Notes under the pieces: model-generated | Seen by the model: the letters and a program-made list of their open reading frames with translations, nothing else | Told to the model about the DNA's origin: nothing | The model's database searches: none | Assembly: GCA_947172415.1 (NCBI GenBank) | Contig: OX359191.1 | Coordinates: 7,859,130 to 7,923,129 of the forward strand | Direction of reading: 5' to 3' | DNA from: Chondrosia reniformis | Taxonomy: Eukaryota; Porifera; Demospongiae; Chondrillida; Chondrillidae | Length of the DNA: 64,000 nucleotides | Shown: positions 1-26,812 of the stretch, one piece after another | Numbering within the stretch: position 1 is the stretch's first letter | How the letters are laid out: each line of letters begins with the position of its first letter | Translations under genes and position numbers: made by a program

Positions 1-2
1 AG

Positions 3-5504
<5,502 letters not shown>

Positions 5505-6079
5505 GGACACTTCAGTACAATAACATAGCTACAGTTTTACTCACTTTAAAAAGACTGTACAATTAGATGTATACACGAACTGTAGTTAAAGAAGTCACAT
5601 TCTTATGAATATAAGTGCATACTTGGAAATGGATATGTCATTAATTTGTTGCTATTTGTACCTTGAACTATAGCATGGCATTGCATAATATAGATTGGAA
5701 ATTATATAGATTGACTTACAAATCTATGCAAATTTGAGAATCCAGAGGATGATAGTTGCATACGAACCCATAGTATATGTTTCCATAATTATAACATGAA
5801 GCCATGCAGCGAAATCAACAAATGAAGACAATAATACGGCCCTAAAAACATGCACTTTTAATTGCTCTTTTCTAAGGTCTTATATGTGAAATAGTGTACT
5901 TTACATAAAACAAAATGTCTCCCCTATCAATTAGGGCCAACTCTCCTCCCTTTGAATGTATTCATAACATATTATATATGTATGTACAAGTTAAATAATT
6001 ATAAAACATTTAAAAATAAAGTTATGTATATACATCACTTCCATGTTTAGGTGCATTATAGCTTAAGTACGTATAAGGC
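5505..6079 (+). other. CHD 3' UTR and AT-rich spacer
   Basis: Follows the CHD stop codon. There is no reading frame of note and no RNA gene that I can recognise. An AATAAA near 6014 is a possible poly(A) signal. Confidence 0.5.
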
Positions 6080-6290
6080 TTCGTATTCAGACAAAATAAG
6101 TGTCATGGCCCTCATATTCAGAGAAATAAGTGTCATGGCCCTCATATTCAGAGAAATAAGTGTCATGGCCCTCATATTCAGAGAAATAAGTGTCATGGCC
6201 CTCATATTCAGAGAATTAAGTGTCATGGCCCTCATATTCAGAGAAATAAGTGTCATGATCCTCATATTCAGAGAAATAAGTGTCTAGCCC
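6080..6290. repeat. 30-bp minisatellite, about 7 copies
   Basis: Tandem 30-bp units containing AAGTGTCATGGCCCTCATA, decaying after 6290 into partial copies (TCATGACCCTTGCTACCTGC appears twice). The unit length is a multiple of three, so short open frames appear on both strands; they have no start context or similarity and are artefacts. Confidence 0.95.
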
Positions 6291-6622
6291 TCAGAAATAT
6301 AAGTGTCATGACCCTTGCTACCTGCTGGCCCTCATATTCAGTCATGACCCTTGCTACCTGCATGGAGAATATATATAATTTGACTATATTCTCACCCATG
6401 ATATATATACGTAGGCTTACCCTAGGCCTATAATATTATATATTACGTATGTATGTAGGAAAATTGTGTTTAAATACATATGCATATGGATATATTAATT
6501 TATTCATGTGTTTCCACTTCCTTTTCATAGAGATATTGGCCTATAGGAAAATAATATAATGCTTGAACTACTTGCCAATTGTACTAGGTATATAAACAGT
6601 AGCAGTTACACATCTGGTGATC

Positions 6623-8206
6623 ATGCAAGTTCCTATAATTATGAAACAGATGCTGATACACGTGCTAATTCTGTTCCTAGTGTATCCAAGAATTAGAGTG
6701 CTTGGTTGTTCAGATGTAAATTCTTGCAAAGGGTCAAAGGACATTTTTAAAAATATTGATACAACAAAGCTGCCTAGTCCCAAGTAAGCAACTATATATA
6801 TACATCACTCCATCACTAATCCTTGCATGCTATGTATATACATGTAGATTGAAGCGTGTCTACTATAACTTTGAAAACAACACATGCAATTTCAATGGCA
6901 AGACACATGATGAAAGCTCAGCAATTACAATTCGCAATAATTCATTCTACATAGAGGTGGCAACAGAAAAAAATATAAGAAAATGTACAGTAGTGAATCT
7001 CGGAACAATGCGCAGAGAAAATATTCATATTACTTTTAGTCCAGATTTAAAATTATCAAAGTGTGCATGCGCATACGTAGTTTGTCATAATGAAATTGAT
7101 GACCTTTATAGTTACAAAAACCTTAGTAATAATACAAATTATCCATCAGATTCTAGTTCTTGTGGTGATTTATTGTTACTTTTTCCTGAAGCAGCATCGA
7201 ATTTCAACATATGTTTTGAAGAGATTGACTCTGGATCACAAACCAGTATAAATTATCAAAAATGTACTAACTTAGCAAGAGATACACCTTCAGGTGTAGA
7301 CTCTCAAGACAGATTGAAATTTGAACCAATAATTTCAGAAATAGAGGGGTGTCCCAAAATAGAAAAAGCAGATATTGTGTCTAAATACCAGACTTACATT
7401 AAAAAGGGAAAACTGCAACCATCAGGTGATCTTGAAATATTTGGACCAATTAAAACAAACTGTGTAAGTTAATTTATCATGATCAACATTTGATAGCAAT
7501 TAGCAATTTAATAAATTAATAAATGACTTTGTATGCTCCTACTTATATACGTATGTATATACGTATATATACATTAAATTTGTATTTATATATAGTCCAT
7601 AAATAATTTGGTTTCATTTTTTCATATAGCATTGCTATGGGTTATGTCTGATGCAAAATTCAGTAAGAATGCAGTGTAACCTATGTGTATGCAGTATAAC
7701 CTATGTGTATGCAGTGTAACCTATGTGTATGCAGTATAACCTATGTGTATGCAGTATAACCTATGTGTATATGGTTAATTATTTTTAACGTTAACAGTTA
7801 CTGAAATATTAATGGCAATTTTTAGGAGAAGAGAAGCCAGGTTATTCAGACATTTTGGCAGGGTGTTGACAATTTTGAAGAAACACAGTATTCATTTATG
7901 GCATATCTAAACTGTCCGGATGATATGGTACGTGGGCAAGCTAGAGGTGCATGGAACAGAATCAGAATAAAGGAAGACCTTTGAACCTTGAACTTGTTCA
8001 ACTACATTGACACATGAATGCACTTTCTTAGTAAACTTTTTTTTGTCTCTTTCTCTTTTTAGGGGTTCCATATAGATAGCCCCTATATTGTTTATTTCAC
8101 CATCTATATCACCGTAATTCCCACATTTCATTTTGTTTCATTTCATTAGGACTTTCATTGTCCATTAATTGTATACATTCCTTTCGTCACCATGTCTACC
8201 AATTGA
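6623..8206 (+). CDS. Secreted Cys-containing protein of unknown family
   Basis: Not recognised. Five exons, 6623-6783, 6848-7463, 7630-7662, 7826-7927 and 8150-8206 (stop TGA), give 322 residues with every phase closing and good donors and acceptors. The N-terminus has a basic-hydrophobic signal peptide (MLIHVLILFLVYPRI, residues about 10-24), then a Cys-containing extracellular-looking chain with several Asn-X-Ser/Thr sites (NNT, NNS, NLS, NNT) and Cys at regular spacing in the second exon. No membrane segment follows, so secretion is likely. Exon 3 is only 33 bp. An alternative start lies six codons downstream (6641). A five-copy 20-bp repeat lies in the intron after exon 3. Function cannot be assigned. 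Confidence 0.6.
7671..7770. repeat. 20-bp tandem repeat, 5 copies
   Basis: Five exact-length units, GCAGTATAACCTATGTGTAT with a G/A variant at one position, within the intron of the secreted orphan gene, eight bases after the donor at 7663. Confidence 0.97.
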
Positions 8207-8208
8207 TG

Positions 8209-9106
8209 AAGTTATATATAATAGCTGAAATTGACACTGGTGATATTGTTTTTAAAACAGAAGTGACTCAAGGTGGCAGTATCATAAGACTGTTTGATCA
8301 TGCAGAATTTAGCCATGCTGTTATTGCCATAAGAGATCCCTCTATTACTGATATATGTATCTGGGGCATCTGGAAATTTTGGCAGTATTCATGTGTATAC
8401 AAATATGTATTGTATGTGGAACTGTATGGTGGTACATAGATTTATATATATATTATGTACGATGCATATATTATTGCAAGCTATTTATATATATTGTGCA
8501 ATTTGATCTAGTTCAACAGGTCAATATCTCCCGATGAATATATAAATGTTTAAATATGTAAAAGGTTAATTTATGATCTACGTGCACATGTATACATGTG
8601 CATTCATGTGGTAAATATCTTAGAGCAAGTTGACATTATTGCTACTGGTGAGGTTGTACGGGGAGTACTCTTAATGCCCTTTTGTGCCAAGGTTCTTTCT
8701 GGATTGACCCAGCCTGTGTCTGTGAGAAAGCTTATAATTAAAGGACTCAGTGAAACAGAGAGACACCAAATATGTCTCATGCTAACAAGTTACGTGATCA
8801 TTACCAGGGAACACCTTATGAAAAGAACAAATTTGAATTATTAAAGTCTTCATTTGGTGTGCATGATGGATAATTCAATTGGAAACTTTTGTAATGAGGG
8901 TGGAGGCACTAAAGAGTATATTTTGCAGTGAACTGGTTGCCATGGTTTATCAAAGGGTGGGTTTACTTCCAGATCAACTAGCATTCAATGAATATACCCT
9001 AGAAGACTTTAAATTTGCTTCATCCAGATACCATAACTTCGAATTCCCAATGAAGCATGGCTATCTTGAAAAAGAGATCTATGTAGACTTTGTTTTAGAT
9101 TCATAA
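8209..9106 (+). pseudogene. Broken permuted papain-fold (YiiX/DUF830-like) hydrolase remnant
   Basis: Pieces of one domain in order but in different frames: DTGDIVFKTEVTQGGSIIRL and FSHAVIAIRDPSITD (8230-8346), GNFGSIHV (8372-8395), VNILEQVDIIATGEVVRGVL (8611 on), ANKLRDHYQGTPYEKN (8781 on), and SIFCSELVAMVYQRVGLLP (8918 on). The family has a His in the FSHxxI motif and a nucleophilic Cys in the CSELVA motif; both motifs survive. Breaks: a +1 frameshift near 8346-8370, a 206-bp insertion at 8396-8601 flanked by a 9-bp direct repeat, a frameshift near 8770-8781, and a TAA plus frame change near 8871-8900. No start codon or 5' exon is evident. The breaks could partly be unrecognised introns, but the insertion has no AG acceptor at its 3' edge. 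Confidence 0.6.
8396..8601. mobile_element. 206-bp insertion with 9-bp target-site duplication
   Basis: ATTCATGTG occurs at 8387-8395 and again at 8602-8610. Removing one copy and the 206 bp between them restores the peptide GSIHVVNILEQVD across the junction. The inserted DNA is AT-rich, non-coding and has no clear terminal inverted repeat. A 9-bp duplication is typical of Mutator-like DNA elements, but the class is not proven. Confidence 0.6.
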
Positions 9107-9372
9107 AGGAGTTATTAAGTAATTTCATGAATTTCTGAATCAACAATTAATATTGCATTTTTAGTATACGTTTATTACTCTTTGACAATGTATAAATAAT
9201 GGATATGATGTGTCTGTGAATAAAATATGACTATAGTTTGTGCTATTTGCAACATTTTGATTAAACATAGAAAGTCCATTGCATGCATATGGCATGCATG
9301 GGTATTAAATATTGCTTGTCACAGTCAGTCAGTTCCTTGCTCTTTGACCACTACTATATATACCAAGCTGAC

Positions 9373-12300
9373 CTAGTCCTGAGACCGGACACTGCTGCTG
9401 CTGCTTGAGGAAGTCATGTGGTTTTCTTCTTCTATAATGTTCATGCTAGAGATGCTAGGGCTATCCGAATCTTCCCCACTATCTGTTCTAATCTTGCTTT
9501 TCTCCTTTGGATAGGGATAGAATGTTTTGATTTAATGAATTAATAGCATATAAACTTCCATATATACGTGGATATATATGCACAGATAACAAGTTATGCA
9601 ATATCTTTTGAAAGGAAGAAATCCTTAATTACTTATATGCAATGTTTTGATATAAAGATGACCATTTTTACTTAATAACAAAATGGTTATCAAATTAGGC
9701 TTTATGTATGTGCAGTATGTATGTATGTATGGACATGTTTCCAGTTCCAAATGCCAAGACATTTATATTACATACGTACATCTATAACTTCTGGCTCCAC
9801 GTCACTGCTAGAGTGTTGTTTTACATTCATCTGGCCTTCTAGGGTTGATGTAGGAACATCGGATGTGTGGCCACATTCCTTGCCACTCTCCACCTCTACT
9901 ACAGTGGATAGTGGTCCACCCATTGTAGCTGAAGGCCTTCTATCATCACAGGGGTAAGCATCTTCCTTGATTACTCCAAAATCAGAGGTACTGAGTGCTT
10001 TTCCATCTATACACAAACACACACATAATTGTATTATAATAAGTGTTACTAGGTTGATATATACACACACATATATGGTGTATAAGTATATATATAACTA
10101 TAGCTACGTAAGTTGATACACACATATACGTAGGTATGTACATATATATATATAGGTTGAAATATACGGTTATAAATGCAGACTAGCACTAATATATGTA
10201 CATATATTGTACATAAGTATATAGGACAATTTAATTATAAATCTGTATTAACTAAATGGATGTTGTTTATATGTATGTACATAATCGCATAGCTTGCAAT
10301 TGCTTACCACAAAAGCTGTAAGATGGCCTCCGCCCAACTGTATTGACACTGCTGGAGGAGAAATTGTTACTCTGCATGAGATGGCTGCTTGCAATTGACA
10401 ACTGTCTGTGATCACTTTTAGATTCTGTTTGTTCCTTTAACTTCTTTTTGAAGAAAAGCATGTACACTTTTGGCAGAAATAAGATATTCAGGATAGCTGT
10501 AGCACTAAGAAATATGGCTAGGATCTGAGAGCTTGAGGTATACACACTTCCCAAGCCTGCAGTACCAAAGTATGAAGGAATAAAGGCCATCCAAATGACA
10601 CACATGGTGTAGCAAGTCAAATTGATCAATTTTGTTTCATTAAAATCAGAAGGGATCTTCCTGGTCCGGAATGCGAAGTAAGTGCAACAAATTAAAAGGA
10701 TGCAGTTGTAAGCAAGGGAAACAGAGAGGCCTACATACACATTAGCAGCACAGCGTATCTCGGCAGAGTATTCAGCCGTGACTAGAGTAACACCTGGCTT
10801 CTCCAATACCAACCACACTACAGCAATCACGACTTGAAAAAACACAATACAACCAACAAGCAAAACTTGACTCTGTGGGCTTATTAGGTTTGGTGGTTTA
10901 AGTGAAGCTTCCTTCCTGTTGAAGATTCTGTGAATTCTGTTAGTCTTTACAAGAAGGGCCCCAAAACAGATTGAAAAACAAAGGCCTAATCCTGCTCTGG
11001 TGATAGCACAGCTGACAGCATTAGAGTAGCCAATATAAAAGAATGGTAAAATGTAACAGAGCCCAATACCAGTTAATATTATTGAACTTAACTCTCTACT
11101 GGATGCTTTAACGATCTTTGACTGTCTGTAGACTATGAATATGATTATGATTACAACTGTCTCTGTTAAGCCACAAATTGAGAGAATAACAATGATGATA
11201 GCCCAAGGGTGTATCCAAGAGAGATGGTCTGGAGGAATTGCTTCACAGTTTGATTTTAGACTGTTAGGAATGTATCCTGGTGGGCATGTTTTACAAGTAA
11301 CACCATCACTCACTTGCTTGGAGCCCTGGCAAGGAACACAATTCCAACAGCAGTGTGCATGTCCTGGAATCAGCTCAGGAAATTCTCCAAAATTACAAGA
11401 TTCACTACAGTATGAGAAAGGAGGGTCACTTCTTTGCCCAGCCCAAAAGAAAGTTTGTTCTTCATCTAGATCCAGTACACCATCTTTCCAATGTCCAACT
11501 TGAGAGTAGAAATGACTGCCATTGGAATTTCTAACCAAGTTTTGAATTCTGTATCCAGCATTACGATCATAGTTTTCATCAAAGCTAATCACTTCATCTG
11601 AATATCCTGGAAAAGATACTTCCCTTAAATAACTTAACAAAAGTTGTCCATTGATTTTGCCACTTGAGTCAAAAATCTCACGACAGAGGTACATTGAGTT
11701 ACAATGATCCTTGATGATTTTATCCAAAGCATGAGCAAAAGCAAACACTGCGTCCATTGTGAAGGTTACTTTACTGTTCTGTTGGTATTGCGCCTCCCTA
11801 TCTAGTAGTGATTGAGACGAAGGATCACACACTGTAGCATTGCTAGATGAGTTGAATTCAAAGGTGCAGTCAAACATAAATTGCCAGTATTCTGCAAACC
11901 AAGGATTTGCTGTGTAATTCTGAGGATTGAGAGATGTAAAATATGAATCAAACTCTGAACTTAAATTATACTGCGGTGTAATACTAATTAGTCCTTCTGC
12001 AATGTCGTAATAGGTTGGACTTAGGGAATCCCCCCAAGCATCACTGGCAATCCAGGTGAAGGTGGCATTCTGAAAGGATGGGTCTGATGCTCTTCTTCTG
12101 ATAATGGCTTCCATTAAGCCTTCTGCTGTAGCTAGCTGACCAAAGAGAACCACAACAGTAGCATTTCGCAATACTGGCTGCAACAACTGATCGATGGCTT
12201 CGTCATAATCTTCAGGAGAAGCCTCTCGGGTGAGACGTATATTAGCTGAAATGCACCTACTAATAGAGCTTTCATTTGTTATTTCGGTGTATTTCTCAAT

Positions 12301-12948
12301 AAAGGCCTCGATCCCATTGACTCCATATGCTCCCTCCGTACTCACAACGGACACGTAGGTCCAGTTAAAGTGGTGTGCTATAGCTGCCATGGCTTCAGCT
12401 TGCAGGAGATCTGGTGGCACCGTGCGAAGGAAATAATCGTATCGTGATTTGTCGCTTAGAACCTTTGAGGTTGAAGCATAGCTGATCTGAGGAATGTGAA
12501 AGAGTCGCAAGAGGTTGGCTATGGCGATCGATACGCTGCTAGCAGCGGCACCAACGACTCCGCTGATTCCGATCGCGTCACGCGTTCTCTGGGAACCAAC
12601 ACTCAAGAAATATAAGGATTCGTCCAGGGCCTTGTTAGTGATGACGCAAGTATCTCTAATTTCAAACCCGAGGGTGATTCCCGGGAGAAGATCCGTGCGG
12701 TTATTGATAAGATTGATAGCCAACACCATTGCTTCCGCTCGCTGGATGCCCAAGTCTAAAATGGTTCCGCAACGTCCTTCTTGATTCTGGTGAATTGGGA
12801 ATAGTCCTCCCAAGACAATGTCTCCAATTCTATTCGAAGTGATGCTATCGTTTAGCCTTAGCTGCTCCGGACCGATGAAAATTTGAGCGTGAATTAGAGG
12901 CTGTTTCATTGCAACACAAATTGCAAAGATGAATAGCTTGCTGCTCAT
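9373..12948 (-). CDS. Metabotropic glutamate receptor-like family C GPCR
   Basis: A seven-helix plasma-membrane receptor of the mGluR type, 999 residues. Exons (minus): 12948-10308, 10006-9780, 9504-9373. Domains: signal peptide (about 1-21); Venus-flytrap ligand domain starting GDIVLGGLFPIH (about 43-500); Cys-rich NCD3G region (about 525-590, CCWNCVPCQG and CPPGYIPN); seven helices (about 593-850); cytoplasmic tail ending in a Ser-rich stretch. Aligned to mGlu1, positions for R78, S165, T188, D208, Y236, D318 and K409 are R70, S138, T160, D166, Y208, D303 and K393, but R323 is replaced by S308. Two tail exons follow the large exon, and their phases close. It shares a 150-bp divergent promoter with the UQCC1 gene. 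Ligand is unproven. Confidence 0.93.
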
Positions 12949-13098
12949 GGTATATCACTCCAAAATAACTAAGGTTGAGTTGGAGAGCACGGCTATATAT
13001 TAAACATGTTTAGATCATTTGCACTTTCTGCTATACCGAATTAGAACCTATTAAGTGCTAAAGTAAACACCCTCTCCGTTTGGGAAATACCCTTAAAA
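12949..13098. promoter_or_regulatory. Bidirectional promoter region, GPCR / UQCC1
   Basis: The 150 bp between the start codons of the minus-strand GPCR (12948) and the plus-strand UQCC1 gene (13099) must hold both 5' UTRs and core promoters. A TATATATTAA stretch near 12993 could serve the GPCR. No factor site is proposed. Confidence 0.45.
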
Positions 13099-16000
13099 AT
13101 GGCGACCCAATTAACGGCAATGAATTTGAGGACAAGGATTTTTATTTGGCCAAACGCTATCGGCAGACATTCAGTAAGCCCGCACATTGTCCATAAAAGC
13201 GATTACTATAATTGGCTCAAATCCTCTAAAGTAATAAGAGCCTGCAGTCTGCTCTATTATCTGTGCACCAGTACTGATTAGACGTTGTCCTCTCCTAACA
13301 AAGCATTACCAGTGTGGTTACAATGTGATAACAGCAAAAGAATGTGTTTAATGGCTATCCCATGCTGTTTAGACTTGAGTATGTGCTTTCAAAATATCTT
13401 CTGTTATTGTAGTTTGTTATTCCTGCTTGTTTACATCTGAGGGACATGTCCCACCACCCCTGGGATAACTACCAATTTTACCTGTCCCACCACCCCTGGG
13501 ATAACTACCAATTTTACCTGTCCCACCACCCCTGGGGTAAGTACCACTTGTACCTGTCCCATCACCCCTGGAGCAGGCGTTACTTGTTCACATCATCACC
13601 TCATCAATCTGACACAACTGGTTTACAGAATAAGCTGTTAAATGCACTAGCTTGGGTAGGTGGATTCAAGTCCAGTAAACAGGTCAGTCAGTTGAGATGA
13701 GACGCCAGTCTATCCATTATGTATGTGCTACATGGGAAGTCTGTGGTTGGTACTTTGCGGTTGATGTCAGTCAGGTAGGCCTTGTTCTTCATGCTGTAGA
13801 AAGGATATCTCCCTCTCCCACTCTTTACTTGTACTTCTGATGAATTTCTTCTTTAACTATTGAAATATCAAAGATACTTACTTTCAGTAACTAAACTTGA
13901 GTTAAAGAAATATCAAACTTTCAGTAACTAATCTTTCTTTGATTAAAATTTGTCTCTTTAATGACTGTACTTTAGTGTAGCTATACCTGAGTTAGTATAC
14001 TTTATCCATATTCAGTATGTTTTCCTCTTCCTTTACTAGATTATTTTATGTCATGAAATTGTCCTCCCTGTGGTTTAGGATTATTAACATTTAAGTGTTT
14101 GTTAATAGTTAGCAACTGTACCACAACAGAACTACTAATTATTAATAGTTCCCTTTTGTGGTACAGTAATTAATAATTATTATTAATATATATTATTCTA
14201 TATGTTGAATTAGATAATTCGTCTCAGTATGAAGAAGGTTTATGAGGATTGTATTGAGAGAATTGACTATGAAAGTTTTTTTATGAAGTGTGAGATGCCG
14301 GACACTCTTCAATCCTGGTTTATAGTATCTCATTTACATGTTTGGTAAGAGCTGTCTCCAAGGCATTACAAGGCATTAATTGACCTATTCATTAATAAGT
14401 GGGATCTGTTGATCAGTCCAAATGACATGTGGAATTATCACACTTGTGTTGTGTACCATTTCTATTCCCTTTATTTTAAAGTCTCCTTGATGAGTTGAAG
14501 TTGATTCTGTATCATGATTTTAGGATGTGCATCATGCAGTTGGATACTTTAGATAAAAAAGATGCTAAAACTGCAAAGAAGTTTTTCCTGGAAGTATTCT
14601 GGAATGACGTTGGACAGCGATTGCGTGCTCTGGGTGTCTCTGATGTGAGAGCTCTTAAAAAGGGATATCGAGATCTAGTAGACCAATTCTATGGACTGCA
14701 CCAAGCTTACACAAAAGGATTGGAGTTAGGAGACAGTGATCTATCGTCAGCTCTTCTTAGGTGATTGGAACTCTTCTCCATGTATTTCGTTAAGGTCAAG
14801 GTATACAGAATCTGTAACTACTGAACTAGGTATAGCCATAGTGTTTGAATGCATAATCAGATTGAGAGGAATCAAAGTTCATAAATTTAGCTCACTGAAA
14901 AGGTTTAGCTCAAAACTGTAGCTCTCAGTTTTTGCTCAGTACAGTAACATCAAAAGTACCCAGAGACAAGCTTCCTGAGAATTGTGGTATACCCTAGCTC
15001 CCAGACTCACTATATTAATAAACATATTACCTCTGTTTCCCATGTATTATATCTCATGTTGTACATGGGACCACTTTTGTACAACTGTCTTCCAATAGTA
15101 GGAAAAATTATATAAAGTTTGTCAAAATTCTAAGAAACTCCTTTCTTACATAGACAAGGGCTTTGTTTCCTCATAAAGCTAACTATGCCAATGATAAAGT
15201 ACAGGTTTTATTCTTTAAAGATACACTTTATGCAGAGAAATGAGAAATTAATTTGCTTTTTATGCGCTCTGTGAATAGCTTTAAAGTACTTCCAATCAAG
15301 TAATAGCACCATTATAGCTATTCCCAAATATTTTCAATTTGGTGTCATTTCATGTGAAGTTTTCTAGGAAATCAAATTCCCCTTTGATCATCCTATGTAT
15401 ATATGAAATTGATCTTTGACTGCCTGTTAAAAGTTGAATTCAATAGCCATGCACCTATTCATTATGTATGCTATTCCATTCCATTAATTCATTGCCACTC
15501 TAATACATACATACGTAGTTACAATAGAGTTATATTCCTATTAAAATATTTCAAAACATTTCAAAGTAAGAATTTCAATTCAACACAGATGCATAACCTA
15601 GGAAACACATATTTTATATCTTCATCAAAATGGGTGTCGGGTCTCTTGTATGATAGAAAAATATATTTTGAAAGAAATGAAAATGTTAATTATAACAATT
15701 GCATAACAACCTCCAAGGCCCTCAGTTCGGTCTGCAAGAATGGACTGTACTATGTCCCAATAATTCCCTCCTTACACTCCTTCAACATATGATAAGCATC
15801 CTATATAACCTTAATGAGCTTCAGCACCAATTCTATTCTACTGATTTTACAAATTGAGCCTTTGATCAAGAGGTATTCATCAGCAGAAGACCTTTGGGTC
15901 ATTACCTTCAATCTGTGAAATCAGTAGAATAAAATTGTTGCTGAGACTCAATAAATCTTTACAGGATATTTATCACGAATGCAACAAACACCCAGTATCA

Positions 16001-16320
16001 TTTTCAACACATGGGTATACAGAATAGTATTGTATGTGAAACATTGTGTTAATATCTTTAATGATGTCTTGTTAGGAATTTTGTGGGCGATAAATCAACT
16101 GTGGATCCCAAGATTTCAGGATTTCTGCTGAATTATGTTAAAACACAAGTAAGTACTGTTCACAGCTTAATGTTGCATTAGGATAACAGATAACCTCTGA
16201 AAGGTTACTGTTATCTCCTATCTTTCTACCACTTCATCACAGCTCCAGTCTATAGCAACTACACCTCCAAGCCAGCTTAGAGATGAGGGACACCTGATCT
16301 GGAAGAAACTAGGCATGTAG
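13099..16320 (+). CDS. UQCC1: Ubiquinol-cytochrome c reductase assembly factor 1 (CBP3 family)
   Basis: Mitochondrial chaperone needed for cytochrome b synthesis and complex III assembly. Model: 13099-13173, 13629-13682, 14214-14344, 14524-14760, 16076-16148, 16243-16320 (stop TAG), 215 residues. The N-terminus (MATQLTAMNLRTRIFIW) is basic and without acids, as expected for a mitochondrial presequence. The core matches the family: KCEMPDTLQSWF..HLHVW, then FFLEVFWNDVGQRLRALGV, then DLVDQFYGLHQAYTKGLELGDSDLSSALLRNFVG, then LLNYVKTQ. The C-terminal tail is shorter than in human UQCC1. Exon 2 is the least certain, as an alternative acceptor at 13577 would add 17 codons with a different phase. 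The donor at 14761 is GTGATT, weaker than the others. Confidence 0.85.
13446..13589. repeat. 36-bp tandem repeat, 4 copies
   Basis: Four 36-bp units built on CTGTCCCACCACCCCTGG, the first two nearly identical and the last diverged. It lies in UQCC1 intron 1 just before the proposed second exon; the last unit could have supplied an alternative acceptor at 13577. Confidence 0.93.
15812..15962. mobile_element. Small inverted-repeat element in a UQCC1 intron
   Basis: Arms of about 38 bp: 15812-15849 and the reverse complement of about 15925-15962, sharing TTCTACTGATTT and CAGCA.CAA. The centre has a GACC..GGGTC palindrome next to CATCAGC, resembling the centres of the elements at 3324, 18874 and 36138. 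No open frame. Confidence 0.55.
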
Positions 16321-16903
16321 TCGCCTCTGAATAGCTTAATCTAGGACATGGAACCTATGCAAAAACTTGCAATCGAGCTTTGATTTTAAAACTTATTCAC
16401 TTTATTATATTTGTTATATAAGAGCTGTTTGTACTAAATGATGTTTTTGATTTAAATATCCATGAATACTCAACTAATCAGAAAATATAATTATAAGTTT
16501 AATGATAATTTTTGTTAATCAAAGTTTAGTGGAGAGAATTACTGGTCGATGAACAGTTTTATATATATATGAATGTATCTCAGGTATATGGCCATGGTAT
16601 ATATATGTTCCTGGTACTCATCATGATCAGTTATATAGTATCATTACATGATAGGAAGTATATAGGAAATTGTATAAATTTAGAGAGTGTATTTCCTTTA
16701 TGCACTTTGAACCTGTTGGCATACGTATACGTATATTTAAAAGAGTGCAAGCCAAACTGTGTGTATTCTCTTATAGAAATAAGAACTGCCTAATTGTTGT
16801 TGCCAAGGTACGTAATTTTAAGAAGGCTATAGGCCCCTAATGTAGAAATTGCTAAGTCTTTATTCCGCTGTATCTACTAATTAGACATATAAAGTTTTTG
16901 GAT

Positions 16904-26812
<9,909 letters not shown>

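Noticed and set aside
8150..8439. Joining the secreted orphan gene to the papain-like domain as one gene
   Set aside because: The orphan's last exon reaches a stop at 8204-8206 in the correct phase, and the papain-like part is itself frame-broken.
15403..15792. 129-codon plus-strand frame inside a UQCC1 intron
   Set aside because: AT-rich, no similarity, no splice links, and lies between well-supported UQCC1 exons.
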